A stretch of DNA of 64,000 nucleotides, from the NCBI RefSeq assembly GCF_001269365.1, contig NZ_CXOM01000002.1, positions 442,001-506,000 of the forward strand, written 5' to 3'. Source of the stretch: Limnohabitans sp. Rim11. Its GTDB lineage: Bacteria > Pseudomonadota > Gammaproteobacteria > Burkholderiales > Burkholderiaceae_C. The position numbers and the translations under genes are program-made. Positions 19,696 to 29,783 of this stretch are shown here, one piece after another; within the stretch, counting starts at the first letter, position 1; every line of letters begins with the position of its first letter. The notes under the pieces were generated by a model that ran no database searches, had not been told where the DNA came from, and saw only the letters and a list, made by a program, of their open reading frames with translations.

Positions 19696-20853
19696 ATGTC
19701 ATTGATCGCCAAGCCACAGTCGATGTTTTTTGAATCACCACTTGCGCTGCAAAGTGGTGCGTCTATTCGTGCCTATCACTTGGCCTACGAAACCTACGGC
19801 ACCTTGAACGCCGACAAGTCGAACGCCGTTCTCATTTGCCATGCACTCAATGCCTCGCACCATGTGGCCGGCGTATACGATGGTCAGGAAAAAAGCGAAG
19901 GCTGGTGGGACAACATGATTGGCCCCGGCAAGCCCGTGGACACAAATCGCTTCTTTGTCATTGGCGTGAACAACCTGGGCTCTTGCTTTGGCTCGACAGG
20001 CCCGATGCACAAGCACCCCGACAACGGAGAAATTTACGGCGCAGATTTTCCAGTCGTCACCGTAGAAGATTGGGTAGATGCACAAGCGCGCTTGTTAGAT
20101 GCGCTGGGCATTCAAACTTTGGCGGCTGTCATGGGGGGCAGTCTGGGCGGCATGCAAGCCTTGTCTTGGGCTCTGCGATACCCCTCGCGCGTTGCGCATG
20201 CGGTGGTGGTAGCCAGCGCCCCCAACCTAACGGCAGAAAACATTGCCTTCAACGAAGTCGCACGGCGCGCCATTGTGACCGACCCAGATTTTCATGGCGG
20301 TCATTTCTACAAACACTGCGTGGTGCCAAAGCGTGGGCTGCGCATCGCGCGAATGATTGGACACATCACTTACTTGAGTGATGACGTGATGAATGAAAAG
20401 TTTGGCCGCGAACTGCGCGATGCCGTGACAGACAACGCCTCAGGCTACCGCTACACCACGCAAGACATTGAGTTTCAAATTGAAAGCTACTTGCGCTATC
20501 AAGGTGACAAGTTCAGCGAGTACTTTGATGCCAACACTTATCTTTTGATCACGCGGGCCTTGGATTATTTTGATCCCGCTCGCACTTTGGGTGGCAACTT
20601 AACCGCCGCATTGGCCCAGGCCACTTGCAAGTTTTTATTGGTGAGTTTCACCACCGACTGGCGTTTCTCGCCAGCACGGAGTCGTGAAATGGTCAAAGCC
20701 TTGTTGGACAACAAGCGCGATGTGAGTTACGCAGAGATTGATGCGCCGCATGGCCATGATGCTTTCTTGCTGGACGATGCGCGCTACATGCAAGTTGTCA
20801 GATCGTACTTTGACAACATTGATCAAGATCTCCATCGGGGAGGCCGCGCATGA
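19696..20853 (+). CDS. metX: Homoserine O-acyltransferase MetX
   Basis: A 385-residue alpha/beta hydrolase that acylates homoserine in methionine synthesis. The nucleophile elbow is GGSLGGM with S149, the catalytic histidine is in [10 protein letters not shown] near the C-terminus, and [12 protein letters not shown] is the conserved oxyanion-side loop. In betaproteobacteria MetX proteins often use succinyl-CoA; acetyl against succinyl cannot be settled by eye. The ATG at 19696 is preferred over a TTG at 19684. It overlaps metW by four bases. Confidence 0.94.
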   Translation: MSLIAKPQSMFFESPLALQSGASIRAYHLAYETYGTLNADKSNAVLICHALNASHHVAGVYDGQEKSEGWWDNMIGPGKPVDTNRFFVIGVNNLGSCFGSTGPMHKHPDNGEIYGADFPVVTVEDWVDAQARLLDALGIQTLAAVMGGSLGGMQALSWALRYPSRVAHAVVVASAPNLTAENIAFNEVARRAIVTDPDFHGGHFYKHCVVPKRGLRIARMIGHITYLSDDVMNEKFGRELRDAVTDNASGYRYTTQDIEFQIESYLRYQGDKFSEYFDANTYLLITRALDYFDPARTLGGNLTAALAQATCKFLLVSFTTDWRFSPARSREMVKALLDNKRDVSYAEIDAPHGHDAFLLDDARYMQVVRSYFDNIDQDLHRGGRA

Positions 20854-21437
20854 GCGAGCACGTGAATTTGCAGGCCATTGCGCGTCTGGTGCCCGAAGGC
20901 TCTCGCGTTTTGGATTTGGGTTGTGGCGATGGCGCGCTGCTTGATTATTTGCAAAAGAATCGACAGTGCACAGGCTATGGCGTTGAGATCGATGATCACA
21001 ACATTCAGGCCTGCATTCAACGCGGCGTGAATGTCATTCAATTGAATCTGGACGAAGGCTTGGCCATGTTTGCTGACCAATCCTTTGATGTGGTTTTGCA
21101 AATTGACACGCTCCAACATTTGAGAAACGCAGAAGTGATGCTGCGTGAAACTGTTCGCGTCGGCCGAACCGGCATCTTGGCGTTTCCCAATTTTGCTCAC
21201 TGGCCCAATCGCATGAGCATCTTGAACGGCCGCATGCCCGTGACCAAACGCCTGCCTTACGAGTGGTACGACACGCCCAATATTCGGGTCGGGACGTTTG
21301 CAGATTTTGCACAACTCGCCAACAAAAATGATTTAAAAATTCTAGACAGCTTTGGCTTGCAAGAAGGGCAAGAAGTCAGACTCTGGCCCAACCTCATGGC
21401 GGGCACGGCCGTTTTCAAATTACAACGCGCTCGCTAA
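20850..21437 (+). CDS. metW: Methionine biosynthesis protein MetW
   Basis: A 195-residue SAM-methyltransferase-fold protein with [12 protein letters not shown] as motif [12 protein letters not shown] and [11 protein letters not shown], and the C-terminal [13 protein letters not shown] typical of MetW. It partners MetX and in many proteobacteria is needed for its activity. Start and metX stop overlap as ATGA. Confidence 0.94.
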   Translation: MSEHVNLQAIARLVPEGSRVLDLGCGDGALLDYLQKNRQCTGYGVEIDDHNIQACIQRGVNVIQLNLDEGLAMFADQSFDVVLQIDTLQHLRNAEVMLRETVRVGRTGILAFPNFAHWPNRMSILNGRMPVTKRLPYEWYDTPNIRVGTFADFAQLANKNDLKILDSFGLQEGQEVRLWPNLMAGTAVFKLQRAR

Positions 21438-21500
21438 AACGCGCTCTTTAATTCGACCTCTAACTCGACTTCAAATTCAATACCAATTCGAAAGACTGAA

Positions 21501-22520
21501 ATGACACTGCCAAGCACCATGAAATTCATTGACCATGGCACCGGTGGAGGTCCCGAAGTCTTAATACCCGGTCAATGCCAGGTGCCATCGCCGCAGGCAG
21601 GTGAGGTTTTGGTCAAGGTGGCCTTTGCGGGCGTCAACAGACCTGACTGTTTGCAACGCAGCGGCCGCTATCCGCCACCGCCTGGCGCGTCACCCATTGT
21701 GGGTTTGGAAATCTCGGGCGAAGTGGTTGCACTGGGCGAAGGCGCCACAAAATGGCAAATCGGCGACAAAGTTTGCGCCCTCACCAATGGCGGCGCTTAC
21801 GCAGAATACGCCACAGTGCCAGAAGGTCAAGCACTGCCCATTCCCTCGGGCTATTCCATGTTGCAAGCAGCCGCACTGCCCGAGAATTTTTTCACCGTTT
21901 GGACCAATGTCTTTCAACGTGGCAAATTGAAACAGGGTGAAAGTATTTTGATCCATGGCGGCTCCTCGGGCATAGGCCTGACCGCTGTTCAATTGGCTCG
22001 AGCCTTTGGCGCCCAAGTGTATTGCACGGTTGGCAATGCAGACAAAGTGGCGGCCTGTTTAAAGGCCGGCGCCCATGTCGCGATCGATTACAAAACACAA
22101 GATTTTGTCGAAGAGGTTTTGAAGCTCACCGACCAAAAAGGTGTGAACGCCATTTTGGACATGGTGGGCGGCAGCTACATTCAGCGCAACTTGAAGGCCC
22201 TGGCCATTGAGGGGCGCTTGCTGCAAATTGCGTTTCTTCAGCCTTCCAAAGTTGAAGTCGATTGGGTCTCTCTCTTGGCCAAACGCTTGACTTTCACAGG
22301 CTCTACGTTGCGGCCTCGAAGCGCGCTAGACAAAGCGCAAATTGCCAACGAGTTGAAAGAACACGTTTGGCCCTTGCTGGCCAATGGCAAAGTTGCACCC
22401 GTCATTCATCAAGTGTTCAGCTTGAATGAGGCCGCAACAGCACACGCGCTAATGGAGTCATCGCAGCACATCGGAAAAATCATGCTTACCGTTTCTGGAG
22501 AATCAATTCATGTCAGCTAA
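21501..22520 (+). CDS. NAD(P)H-quinone oxidoreductase, PIG3 type
   Basis: A 339-residue zinc-independent medium-chain reductase (QOR/TP53I3-like): GVNRPDCLQRSGRYPPPPGA near the N-terminus, a Rossmann loop GGSSGIGLTAVQLA, and ASSQHIGKIML-like C-terminus. It lacks zinc-binding cysteines. Its stop lies 11 bases inside the ltnD start, so it is probably transcribed with the threonate genes, though it has no known step in that pathway. The preceding 63 bases after metW contain short TTCGA-rich near-repeats. Confidence 0.88.
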   Translation: MTLPSTMKFIDHGTGGGPEVLIPGQCQVPSPQAGEVLVKVAFAGVNRPDCLQRSGRYPPPPGASPIVGLEISGEVVALGEGATKWQIGDKVCALTNGGAYAEYATVPEGQALPIPSGYSMLQAAALPENFFTVWTNVFQRGKLKQGESILIHGGSSGIGLTAVQLARAFGAQVYCTVGNADKVAACLKAGAHVAIDYKTQDFVEEVLKLTDQKGVNAILDMVGGSYIQRNLKALAIEGRLLQIAFLQPSKVEVDWVSLLAKRLTFTGSTLRPRSALDKAQIANELKEHVWPLLANGKVAPVIHQVFSLNEAATAHALMESSQHIGKIMLTVSGESIHVS

Positions 22521-23418
22521 TTTGTCGGTGGGTGTGATCGGTTTAGGCGCCATGGGCATGGGCATGGCTCAGTCATTAAGACGGGCCGGCCATCCGGTGC
22601 ATGTGTTTGATGTTCGCTCTGAAGTGGCGCAGAAATTTGCAGCCGAAGGCGGTGTCGCTTGTGGCAGTCTGGCCGACATTGCAGCAGCTTCAGATGTGCT
22701 GGTGTCCGTGGTGGTCAATGCCGCACAAACAGAGTCTGTGTTGTTTGGCGATGGCGCAGCCAACAGCGGCTGTATTCAGCATCTCAAACCTGACAGTGTG
22801 TTTGTCATGTGCTCCACCGTTGATCCTGCATTTTCTGTGTGGCTCGAAAAAACATTGAACGACAAAGGTCTGCATTACATCGACGCGCCTATCTCTGGGG
22901 GCGCGGCCAAAGCAGCATCCGGTCAGATGACCATGATGACCGCAGGCACACCGGCTGCTTATGAAAAAGCAGAGGTTTTTCTCAATGCCATGGCGGCTAA
23001 GGTTTACAAGTTGGGCGACAGTGCCGGCGCTGGCAGCAAAGTCAAAGTCATCAATCAACTCTTGGCGGGCGTTCACATTGCGGCTGCCGCAGAAGCCATG
23101 GCGCTGGGACTGCGCGAAGGTGTTGACCCCGAAGCCCTGTACGAAGTGATCACGCACAGCGCTGGCAACAGTTGGATGTTTGAAAACCGCATGGCCCATG
23201 TTTTGGCAGCCGACTACACGCCTTTGTCTGCCGTTGATATTTTTGTCAAAGACTTGGGCCTGGTTTTGGACATGGCGCGGGCCAGCAAATTTCCATTGCC
23301 ACTTTCAAGCACGGCGCATCAAATGTTCATGCAAGCCAGCACTGCTGGCTTTGCCAAAGAAGACGACAGCGCTGTCATCAAAATATTCCCGGGCATTGAA
23401 TTGCCCAAAGCCAAATAA
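22510..23418 (+). CDS. ltnD: L-threonate dehydrogenase
   Basis: A 302-residue beta-hydroxyacid dehydrogenase: NAD loop GVIGLGAMGMGMA, substrate signature DAPISGGAAKAASGQMTMM and catalytic lysine in KVKVINQLLAG. Family membership alone would allow several hydroxyacids, but the following otnK, otnC and otnI identify it as the enzyme oxidising L-threonate to 2-oxo-tetronate. A D-erythronate (DenD-like) role is the main alternative, but DenD belongs to another family (NAD-epimerase-like), so LtnD fits best. Confidence 0.88.
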   Translation: MSANLSVGVIGLGAMGMGMAQSLRRAGHPVHVFDVRSEVAQKFAAEGGVACGSLADIAAASDVLVSVVVNAAQTESVLFGDGAANSGCIQHLKPDSVFVMCSTVDPAFSVWLEKTLNDKGLHYIDAPISGGAAKAASGQMTMMTAGTPAAYEKAEVFLNAMAAKVYKLGDSAGAGSKVKVINQLLAGVHIAAAAEAMALGLREGVDPEALYEVITHSAGNSWMFENRMAHVLAADYTPLSAVDIFVKDLGLVLDMARASKFPLPLSSTAHQMFMQASTAGFAKEDDSAVIKIFPGIELPKAK

Positions 23419-23451
23419 TTTTCAAGCCCGCACTTTTGAAGGCGTGACAAC

Positions 23452-24732
23452 ATGAAACTAGGCTGCATTGCAGACGACTTTACGGGCGCAACCGACCTGG
23501 CCAACAACTTGGTTCGATCGGGCATGCGGGTCATGCAAACATTTGGCGTGCCCACGGCACCTTTGTCGTCTGACGTCGATGCCGTGGTGGTGGCTTTGAA
23601 GTCCAGAACCATTCCGGCCAGCGAAGCCATCGCACAATCTTTAGAAGCCCTGAAGTGGCTCAAAGAACAAGGGGCTGAACAAATTTATTTCAAGTACTGC
23701 TCTACGTTTGACAGCACCCCCGCAGGCAACATTGGCCCTGTCACCGAAGCCCTGATGGACGCCTTGAATTGCAAGTTCACCATTGCCACGCCAGCGTTTC
23801 CAGACAATGGTCGCACCGTTTTCAAAGGCTACTTGTTTGCAGGCGCTGTGTTGTTGAATGAAAGCGGGATGCAAAATCATCCGCTCACGCCCATGACTGA
23901 TGCCAACTTGGTCAGAGTCATGCAAGCGCAAACTCAACGCAAAGTCGGCTTGATCGATCACACCGTCATGTCGCGCGGTACGGCTGCCATCGCCCAAAAA
24001 ATCAAACAACTCGAAGCCGATGGCGTGGGTGTGGCCATTGTGGATGCCACCAGCAATGAAGATTTAAAGACCTTAGGCCCCGCGCTGAAAGGCATGTCAC
24101 TGGTCACAGCAGGCTCAGGCGTTGCCATTGGCCTGCCTGGCAATTGGGGGCTGCAATCTTCGCCTCAAGCCTCTGCACTGCCCATAGCACAAGGCTACCA
24201 AGCCATTGTGTCGGGCAGCTGCTCTTTGGCCACGCAAGGGCAAGTGGCGCATTACAAAACAACGGGCTTGCCCAGCTGGCAATTTGAACCGCTGAATTGG
24301 AGCGGTACAAACGTTCAGCAACAAATTAAAGCCGATGTTGAAAAAGCATTGTCGTGGGCCAAGCCGCTGCTGGCCAATGGGCCGGTTCTGATATACGCCA
24401 CCACCGATGCGGAAACTTTGCAAAAAGTACAAGCCAAGTTTGGCAGAGAGCAAGCCGGCGAGTGGATGGAATCTGCGCTGGCCCAAGTCAGCCTGGGGCT
24501 GCAAGCCTTGGGCGTCAAGCAATGGGTCATTGCAGGCGGCGAAACCTCTGGGGCTTGCGTTCAAGCTTTGAACATCTCCCAAATGCAAATTGGCGCACAA
24601 ATTGATCCGGGTGTGCCTTGGTGCTATGCGCCCCATCATGATGCAGGTCACCTCACTTTAAAGTCGGGCAATTTTGGAACACCCGATTTCTTCACCAAGG
24701 CTTTCCAAGTGTTGGTAGGTGCAGGTGCATGA
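23452..24732 (+). CDS. otnK: 3-oxo-tetronate 4-phosphate kinase
   Basis: A 426-residue DUF1537-family four-carbon acid sugar kinase. The N-terminal domain starts GCIADDFTGATDLANNLVRSG without the first lysine-leucine pair, has YFKYCSTFDSTPAGNIGPV, and the C-terminal nucleotide domain has VIAGGETSGACVQAL. It phosphorylates 3-oxo-tetronate using ATP. Placed between ltnD and otnC; its stop overlaps the otnC start (ATGA), so coupled translation is expected. Confidence 0.92.
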   Translation: MKLGCIADDFTGATDLANNLVRSGMRVMQTFGVPTAPLSSDVDAVVVALKSRTIPASEAIAQSLEALKWLKEQGAEQIYFKYCSTFDSTPAGNIGPVTEALMDALNCKFTIATPAFPDNGRTVFKGYLFAGAVLLNESGMQNHPLTPMTDANLVRVMQAQTQRKVGLIDHTVMSRGTAAIAQKIKQLEADGVGVAIVDATSNEDLKTLGPALKGMSLVTAGSGVAIGLPGNWGLQSSPQASALPIAQGYQAIVSGSCSLATQGQVAHYKTTGLPSWQFEPLNWSGTNVQQQIKADVEKALSWAKPLLANGPVLIYATTDAETLQKVQAKFGREQAGEWMESALAQVSLGLQALGVKQWVIAGGETSGACVQALNISQMQIGAQIDPGVPWCYAPHHDAGHLTLKSGNFGTPDFFTKAFQVLVGAGA

Positions 24733-25424
24733 ACTTTCAAAGCGTCAACACACTCAGTGAAACCAAAGCCCGCGAAGAAATTTGCCGCGTCGGTTTGAGC
24801 CTGTTTCAACGTGGCTATGTGCACGCTACCGCAGGCAACATCAGCATGCGCGTGGGTGATGGCTTTTTGATCACGCCCACCGATGCCTGCTTGGGAAATT
24901 TAGACCCGGCCAACTTGGCCTTACTCAATCGCAATGGGACTCAAATATGTGGTCACAAAGCCAGCAAAACGATTACACTCCACCGCCAAATTTATGCGGC
25001 ATCTGACAAAGCGCCGGGCAGCTTGCCTGCGCAATGCGTCATTCATACGCACAGCACCCATTGCGTGTCCTTGAGTTTGAATGCACAAGGCCCTGAATTG
25101 TTAGCGCCCATCACGCCCTACTTTGTCATGAAGGTAGGCCATGTGCCATTGATTCCTTATTTCAGACCCGGCGATCCTGCGGCGGCCCATGCAGTGGCGC
25201 AGACCATTGCGCAGTTTGCACAACAAGGCACGCCCATTCGCGCGGTCATGTTGTCCAAACTAGGGCCCAACGTGTGGCACCAAAACCTGGCCAGTGCCAT
25301 GGCCACCTTAGAAGAGCTAGAAGAAACAGCCAAGCTGATGCAATTGAATGTGGCCCAGCCACCGCAAGCTTTGTCTGCAGAACACATTGAAGAGTTGCGC
25401 CAAACTTTTGGTGCGGCTTGGTAA
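24729..25424 (+). CDS. otnC: 3-oxo-tetronate 4-phosphate decarboxylase
   Basis: A 231-residue class II aldolase/adducin-family protein. ATAGNISMR and the phosphate-binding region come first, and the metal-binding CVIHTHSTHC gives the histidines. In the OtnK-OtnC-OtnI pathway it decarboxylates 3-oxo-tetronate 4-phosphate to dihydroxyacetone phosphate. Alone it could be read as a ribulose- or fuculose-phosphate aldolase; the neighbours decide. Confidence 0.9.
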   Translation: MNFQSVNTLSETKAREEICRVGLSLFQRGYVHATAGNISMRVGDGFLITPTDACLGNLDPANLALLNRNGTQICGHKASKTITLHRQIYAASDKAPGSLPAQCVIHTHSTHCVSLSLNAQGPELLAPITPYFVMKVGHVPLIPYFRPGDPAAAHAVAQTIAQFAQQGTPIRAVMLSKLGPNVWHQNLASAMATLEELEETAKLMQLNVAQPPQALSAEHIEELRQTFGAAW

Positions 25425-25441
25425 TTGATAGAAAGTTAAAC

Positions 25442-26275
25442 ATGCCTCAATTTGCCGCCAACCTGTCCATGATGTACCCCGACATGGATTTTTTAGACCG
25501 CTTTGAAGCGGCCGCCAAAGATGGCTTCAAAGCAGTTGAATATTTGTTCCCGTATGCCTACAGTCCCCAAGATTTGGCGGCACGCTTAAAAGACAATGGT
25601 CTGCAACAAGTTCTGTTCAACATGCCGCCTGGCGGCATTGACGACGCCAGCACCCTCAGCGCCTGGGAAAAAGGCGACAGAGGCACGGCCTGCAGTCCGG
25701 GCCGTGAAGCTGAGTACAAAGCCGGTGTTCAAAGAGCCATGCGCTATGCCGAGGCACTTGCTTGCCCACGCATTCACTCGATGGCAGGCGTCATTCCTGC
25801 GGGCGTCTCACGCGAGCAAGCACAAGCCACTCTGGTTGCCAATCTGAAATGGGCTTGCCAAACCGTCCGCGCACAAGGCCTGGATGTTTTGTTGGAGCCC
25901 ATCAATCAACGCGGCATTCCGGGGTTTTTAGTCAACCGCCAAGACCATGCCCATGAAATTTTGGCGCTGGTCGACGAGCCCAATTTGAAAGTTCAGATGG
26001 ATTTGTTCCACTGCCAAATTGTGGAAGGTGACGTGACCACCAAAGTGGAGCGCTACCTGCCGACAGGCAACGTTGGACACTTTCAAATTGCCGATGTGCC
26101 GCTGCGCCACGAACCCGGTACAGGCGAACTCAATTGGCCTTATTTGTTTGACTTGATCGACCGAGTGTCTGCAGAATGTGGCTGGCAAGGTTGGGTGGGC
26201 TGCGAGTACGTGCCCGCCGATACCAGCTCTGGCGGTACCTCAAGGGGTTTGTCTTGGTTAAGCGCAAAGCCTTAA
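25442..26275 (+). CDS. otnI: 2-oxo-tetronate isomerase
   Basis: A 277-residue TIM-barrel of the hydroxypyruvate isomerase family (Hyi-like): FAANLSMMYPDMDFLDRF at the start, LLEPINQRGIPGFLV with a metal-binding glutamate, and GHFQIADVPLRHEPGTGELNW. Within this cluster it should interconvert 2-oxo- and 3-oxo-tetronate. The ATG at 25442 is used because it begins the conserved PQFAANLS; a frame from 25418 would overlap otnC. Confidence 0.9.
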   Translation: MPQFAANLSMMYPDMDFLDRFEAAAKDGFKAVEYLFPYAYSPQDLAARLKDNGLQQVLFNMPPGGIDDASTLSAWEKGDRGTACSPGREAEYKAGVQRAMRYAEALACPRIHSMAGVIPAGVSREQAQATLVANLKWACQTVRAQGLDVLLEPINQRGIPGFLVNRQDHAHEILALVDEPNLKVQMDLFHCQIVEGDVTTKVERYLPTGNVGHFQIADVPLRHEPGTGELNWPYLFDLIDRVSAECGWQGWVGCEYVPADTSSGGTSRGLSWLSAKP

Positions 26276-26302
26276 CCCCACACTGAATTTTTGGAGAGTT
26301 TC

Positions 26303-27784
26303 ATGAACGCACCCATTCACAAAGAACTTCCTGCACATTTCTTGAACGCCGAGAAGGCCCTCAAGGACGTCACTCAGTCTTGGGATTCGCAAATTGTCAA
26401 AGAGCTCACCCAGTACATTGAGGTGCCTGCCAAGTCACCCTCGTTTGACCCTAACTGGGAAGCCAATGGTTACCTAGACACAGTACTTCGTCAAACAGCG
26501 CAGTGGATTGAAGCGCAAAAAGTAGCGGGCTTGTCACTGGAAATTATTCGCTTGCCAGGCCGCACACCCGTGCTGTTTTTTGAAGTGGCAGCCACACGCG
26601 CGCAATCTGAAGGCTCGGGTCAAACAGTCTTGATGTATGGCCACCTCGACAAACAACCCGAGTTCAGTGGCTGGCGAAACGATTTGGGTCCATGGACACC
26701 CAAGTACGAAGACGGCAAACTGTATGGGCGCGGTGGTGCTGACGATGGTTATGCGGCTTATGCCAGCGTTGCCGCCATTCAAGCGCTCAAAAATCAAACC
26801 ACACCGCACCCTCGCATTGTTGGCTTGATTGAAACCTGCGAAGAATCTGGCTCCTATGACTTGCTGCCCTACGTCGATGCCATGCGCGACAAACTAGGCG
26901 ACGTGGGTTTGGTCATTTGCCTTGACAGTGGCGCAGGCAACTACGATCAACTGTGGCTCACAACCAGCTTGCGCGGCATGGCCAGTGGCACCTTGAAAGT
27001 CGAAATCTTGACCGAAGGCATTCACTCAGGCGACGCCTCTGGTTTGGTGCCCTCTAGTTTTCGCATCATGCGCCAGGTACTGGACCGCTTAGAAGACAGC
27101 AAATCTGGGCGCTTGCTGCCGGCCAGTTTTCACTGCGAAGTGCCCGCCGATCGTTTGGCACAAGCCAAGGCCACCGCCAGCATTTTGGGCGAAGAGGTTT
27201 ACAAACGATTCCCTTGGGCCCATTACGACTGCGGTGGCTCGACCACCTTCGCGCTGCCCACCACCACCGACCCCTTGCAAGCACTTCTGAATCGCACATG
27301 GACGCCCACCTTGAGTGTCACTGGCGCCGAAGGCTTTCCGTCTTTAGAAAACGCCGGCAATGTGCTTCGTCCCTACACGGCCTTCAAGCTCAGCTTACGC
27401 TTGCCGCCTTTGGTGGAAGCCGACCAAGCGGTGGCCGAAATGAAAAAATTGTTAGAAGACAACGCGCCCTACCAAGCCCGTGTGACGTTTGAATCCAATG
27501 GCGGCGCCACTGGCTGGAACGCACCCAGCAGCACGCCATGGTTTGAACAGGCTTTGCAAAGCGCCAGCCAAGCGCACTTTGGGGCCTCGGTGGGCTACAT
27601 TGGTCAAGGCGGTACCATTCCATTGATGAACATGCTGAGCCAAGGCTTTCCAAAAGCGCAAATGATGGTTTGCGGTGTGCTAGGTCCTAAAAGCAATGCG
27701 CATGGCCCCAATGAGTTTTTGCATGTGCCCTATGCCAAAAAACTCACCGCCTCCGTGGCCGAAGTCATGGCGTCGATGCCCTGA
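26303..27784 (+). CDS. M20 family metallopeptidase
   Basis: A 493-residue M20 (CNDP/ArgE/DapE-like) hydrolase. The metal ligands and catalytic residues are visible in MYGHLDKQP, GRGGADDGYAAY and ETCEESGSYDL, the lid domain carries IHSGDASGLVP, and a last ligand histidine is in NAHGPNEFLHVPY. Peptidase or amidohydrolase activity is inferred; the substrate is unknown. It starts 27 bases after otnI with a GGAGAG site, so it may belong to the same transcript although no such enzyme is needed for threonate breakdown. Confidence 0.85.
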   Translation: MNAPIHKELPAHFLNAEKALKDVTQSWDSQIVKELTQYIEVPAKSPSFDPNWEANGYLDTVLRQTAQWIEAQKVAGLSLEIIRLPGRTPVLFFEVAATRAQSEGSGQTVLMYGHLDKQPEFSGWRNDLGPWTPKYEDGKLYGRGGADDGYAAYASVAAIQALKNQTTPHPRIVGLIETCEESGSYDLLPYVDAMRDKLGDVGLVICLDSGAGNYDQLWLTTSLRGMASGTLKVEILTEGIHSGDASGLVPSSFRIMRQVLDRLEDSKSGRLLPASFHCEVPADRLAQAKATASILGEEVYKRFPWAHYDCGGSTTFALPTTTDPLQALLNRTWTPTLSVTGAEGFPSLENAGNVLRPYTAFKLSLRLPPLVEADQAVAEMKKLLEDNAPYQARVTFESNGGATGWNAPSSTPWFEQALQSASQAHFGASVGYIGQGGTIPLMNMLSQGFPKAQMMVCGVLGPKSNAHGPNEFLHVPYAKKLTASVAEVMASMP

Positions 27785-27800
27785 CCTGGTATTTGCAAAG

Positions 27801-28973
27801 TTAAACAGGCGTGCGGTTCTTGCGAATCCACGTTAGCCACAAGAGGGCTGCTGCCGTCAGTGCCACTGGCACCAATGAACCATAGTTGAGCCAGTCCCAA
27901 CCGCGGGTGGTGACCAGTGCGCCCGATGCAAACGAGGTGATGGCCATGGTGCCAAAAACGCAGAAGTTGATGGCTGCCTGTGCGCGATCTTTTTCTTCAG
28001 GTCGCCATGCGGTCATCGACAAGGTGGTGCTGCCTGTGAACAAAAAGTTCCAGCCCACGCCTAAGAAAAACAACGCGATCACAAACTGGCTTAATTCGGT
28101 GCCCGACAGTGCCACGGCAATACAGACAAAATTCAAGAGCACGCCCACACCCATGATTTGCAAGGTGCCGTACTTTTTAATCAGGTGCCCGGTAAAGAAT
28201 CCGGGTGCAAACATGCCAATCACGTGCCACTCCAAGACCAGTGCGGCATCACTGAATTGATAGCCGCACACTTGCATGGCCAAGGGTGTGGCGGCCATGA
28301 GCAAATTCATCACGCCATAGCTTAGGGCTGCTGCGGCCGCAGAGACTATGAAGACGGGCTGGCGCATAATTTCAGACAAGGGACGGCCCTCTGAACTGCC
28401 CTTGGGCTTTTCCGGCACGGGCGGAAATTTGACAAAGTGCATCAGCACCATGCCCAATACGGCCACCGCCGTCAGGGCCACATACGCGCCCATGAAAGGT
28501 GTCTCAAACCAGCCCTTGCTTTTAGATGCCAAATTGGGTCCCACAATGGCACCAATCAAACCACCGGCCATGACCCACGAGACCGCCTTTTCGCGAAACG
28601 AGACGTCTGCCAGTTCGGCTGCAGCAAAGCGATAAAGCTGACCGTTGGCACTGTAGTAACCCGCCACTAAGGTGGCCACCACCAGGAGCGCAAAGTTGTG
28701 CGTGTGGGCCGCATAGGCGCACAACATGGCCGACAACAAGCCAACCAACAGCCCCAATTGGAAGGAAACCCTGCGACCCCATTTGGCTTGAGATTTAGCA
28801 ACCAAACCCGTTGACAATGCGCCGCCCACCACATACCCCATGACCGGCAAAGTGGCCATCCAACCCACAGGGGCCAGACTCAAGCCGACCAAGCCATTGA
28901 TGGCAATGAAGGTGACGTTGTTGGTCAGAAAGAGGCCTTGGCACAAAGCCAGCAAAAAGAGATTGGGATTCAT
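27801..28973 (-). CDS. MFS transporter
   Basis: A 390-residue major facilitator protein with about twelve hydrophobic helices and a cytoplasmic loop near residues 190-205 (PEKPKGSSEGRPLSEI). It resembles the uncharacterised YbjJ/sugar-efflux-like MFS group; I cannot assign a substrate. It converges with the M20 peptidase gene and lies downstream of rsmE on the same strand, with 14 bases between. Confidence 0.8.
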   Translation of the reverse strand: MNPNLFLLALCQGLFLTNNVTFIAINGLVGLSLAPVGWMATLPVMGYVVGGALSTGLVAKSQAKWGRRVSFQLGLLVGLLSAMLCAYAAHTHNFALLVVATLVAGYYSANGQLYRFAAAELADVSFREKAVSWVMAGGLIGAIVGPNLASKSKGWFETPFMGAYVALTAVAVLGMVLMHFVKFPPVPEKPKGSSEGRPLSEIMRQPVFIVSAAAAALSYGVMNLLMAATPLAMQVCGYQFSDAALVLEWHVIGMFAPGFFTGHLIKKYGTLQIMGVGVLLNFVCIAVALSGTELSQFVIALFFLGVGWNFLFTGSTTLSMTAWRPEEKDRAQAAINFCVFGTMAITSFASGALVTTRGWDWLNYGSLVPVALTAAALLWLTWIRKNRTPV

Positions 28974-28987
28974 ACACCCGAGTGTAT

Positions 28988-29773
28988 CTAGATCAGCGCA
29001 CCAAGCACAGACAAAACCGCGACAGGCGCCGTTTCAGCCCTGAGTACCCTTGGGCCTAAGGTGACGGGCACAAAGCCTGCTGCCAGGGCTTGCGCTTCTT
29101 CGGCGGGGCTCAGGCCGCCCTCGGGTCCGCTCAGTACCGTAATTTCTAAAGGGGAAGACTGCGCGCTGCTTTGCGCGTCTGCCAATGCATCACCGATGTT
29201 CTTCGTGCCTTCCGCCAAGGACAAGATCCAACGCGCCTGAAAGGCTTGATTGGCCTGAACGGCCTGATCGGTCGGCTCTGCTTTGGCCGCCAACAAAGCT
29301 TGCGCCAATGACAAGGGCGACTTCACCGCCATGACTCGATTGCGACCGCACTGCTCACTGGCGGCTACAGCAATGGCTTGCCAGTGCGCCAATTTTTTAT
29401 CGGATCGCTCGCCTTTGAGTTTCAAAACACTGCGCTCGGCCGTGATGGGCAACAGGCTGAACGCACCCAATTCAGTGGCTTTTTCAACCAGCCAATCCAT
29501 GCGCTCGTTGGCCGTGATACCGGACCACAAATTCACGCGCAAATTCAACTCACGCGATGAATCTGTTTTTTCACCCACACGCACCACCACATCACTTCGG
29601 CCCATGCGCAAAATAGTGGCCTTGAATTCGCCGCCTTCGCCGTTGAACAGGGTGATGACATCGTCAGGCTGCATTCTTCTAACTTGCACATGCCTCGAAG
29701 TACCGGCAGGCAATTCCAACTCGTCCCCTGCATGAAGGGCAGTAGGGCAATGAAAGCGAGGCAAATTTGACAT
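28988..29773 (-). CDS. rsmE: 16S rRNA m3U1498 methyltransferase RsmE
   Basis: A 261-residue SPOUT methyltransferase. The N-terminal PUA-like domain (RFHCPTALHAGDELELP, HVQVRRMQPDD) is followed by the knotted domain with SEQCGRNR, VLSGPEGGLSPAEE and LGPRVLRAETA, which bind SAM. It methylates U1498 of 16S rRNA. The ATG at 29773 gives the conserved SNLPRFHC start. Confidence 0.93.
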   Translation of the reverse strand: MSNLPRFHCPTALHAGDELELPAGTSRHVQVRRMQPDDVITLFNGEGGEFKATILRMGRSDVVVRVGEKTDSSRELNLRVNLWSGITANERMDWLVEKATELGAFSLLPITAERSVLKLKGERSDKKLAHWQAIAVAASEQCGRNRVMAVKSPLSLAQALLAAKAEPTDQAVQANQAFQARWILSLAEGTKNIGDALADAQSSAQSSPLEITVLSGPEGGLSPAEEAQALAAGFVPVTLGPRVLRAETAPVAVLSVLGALI

Positions 29774-29783
29774 CTGTGATGGC

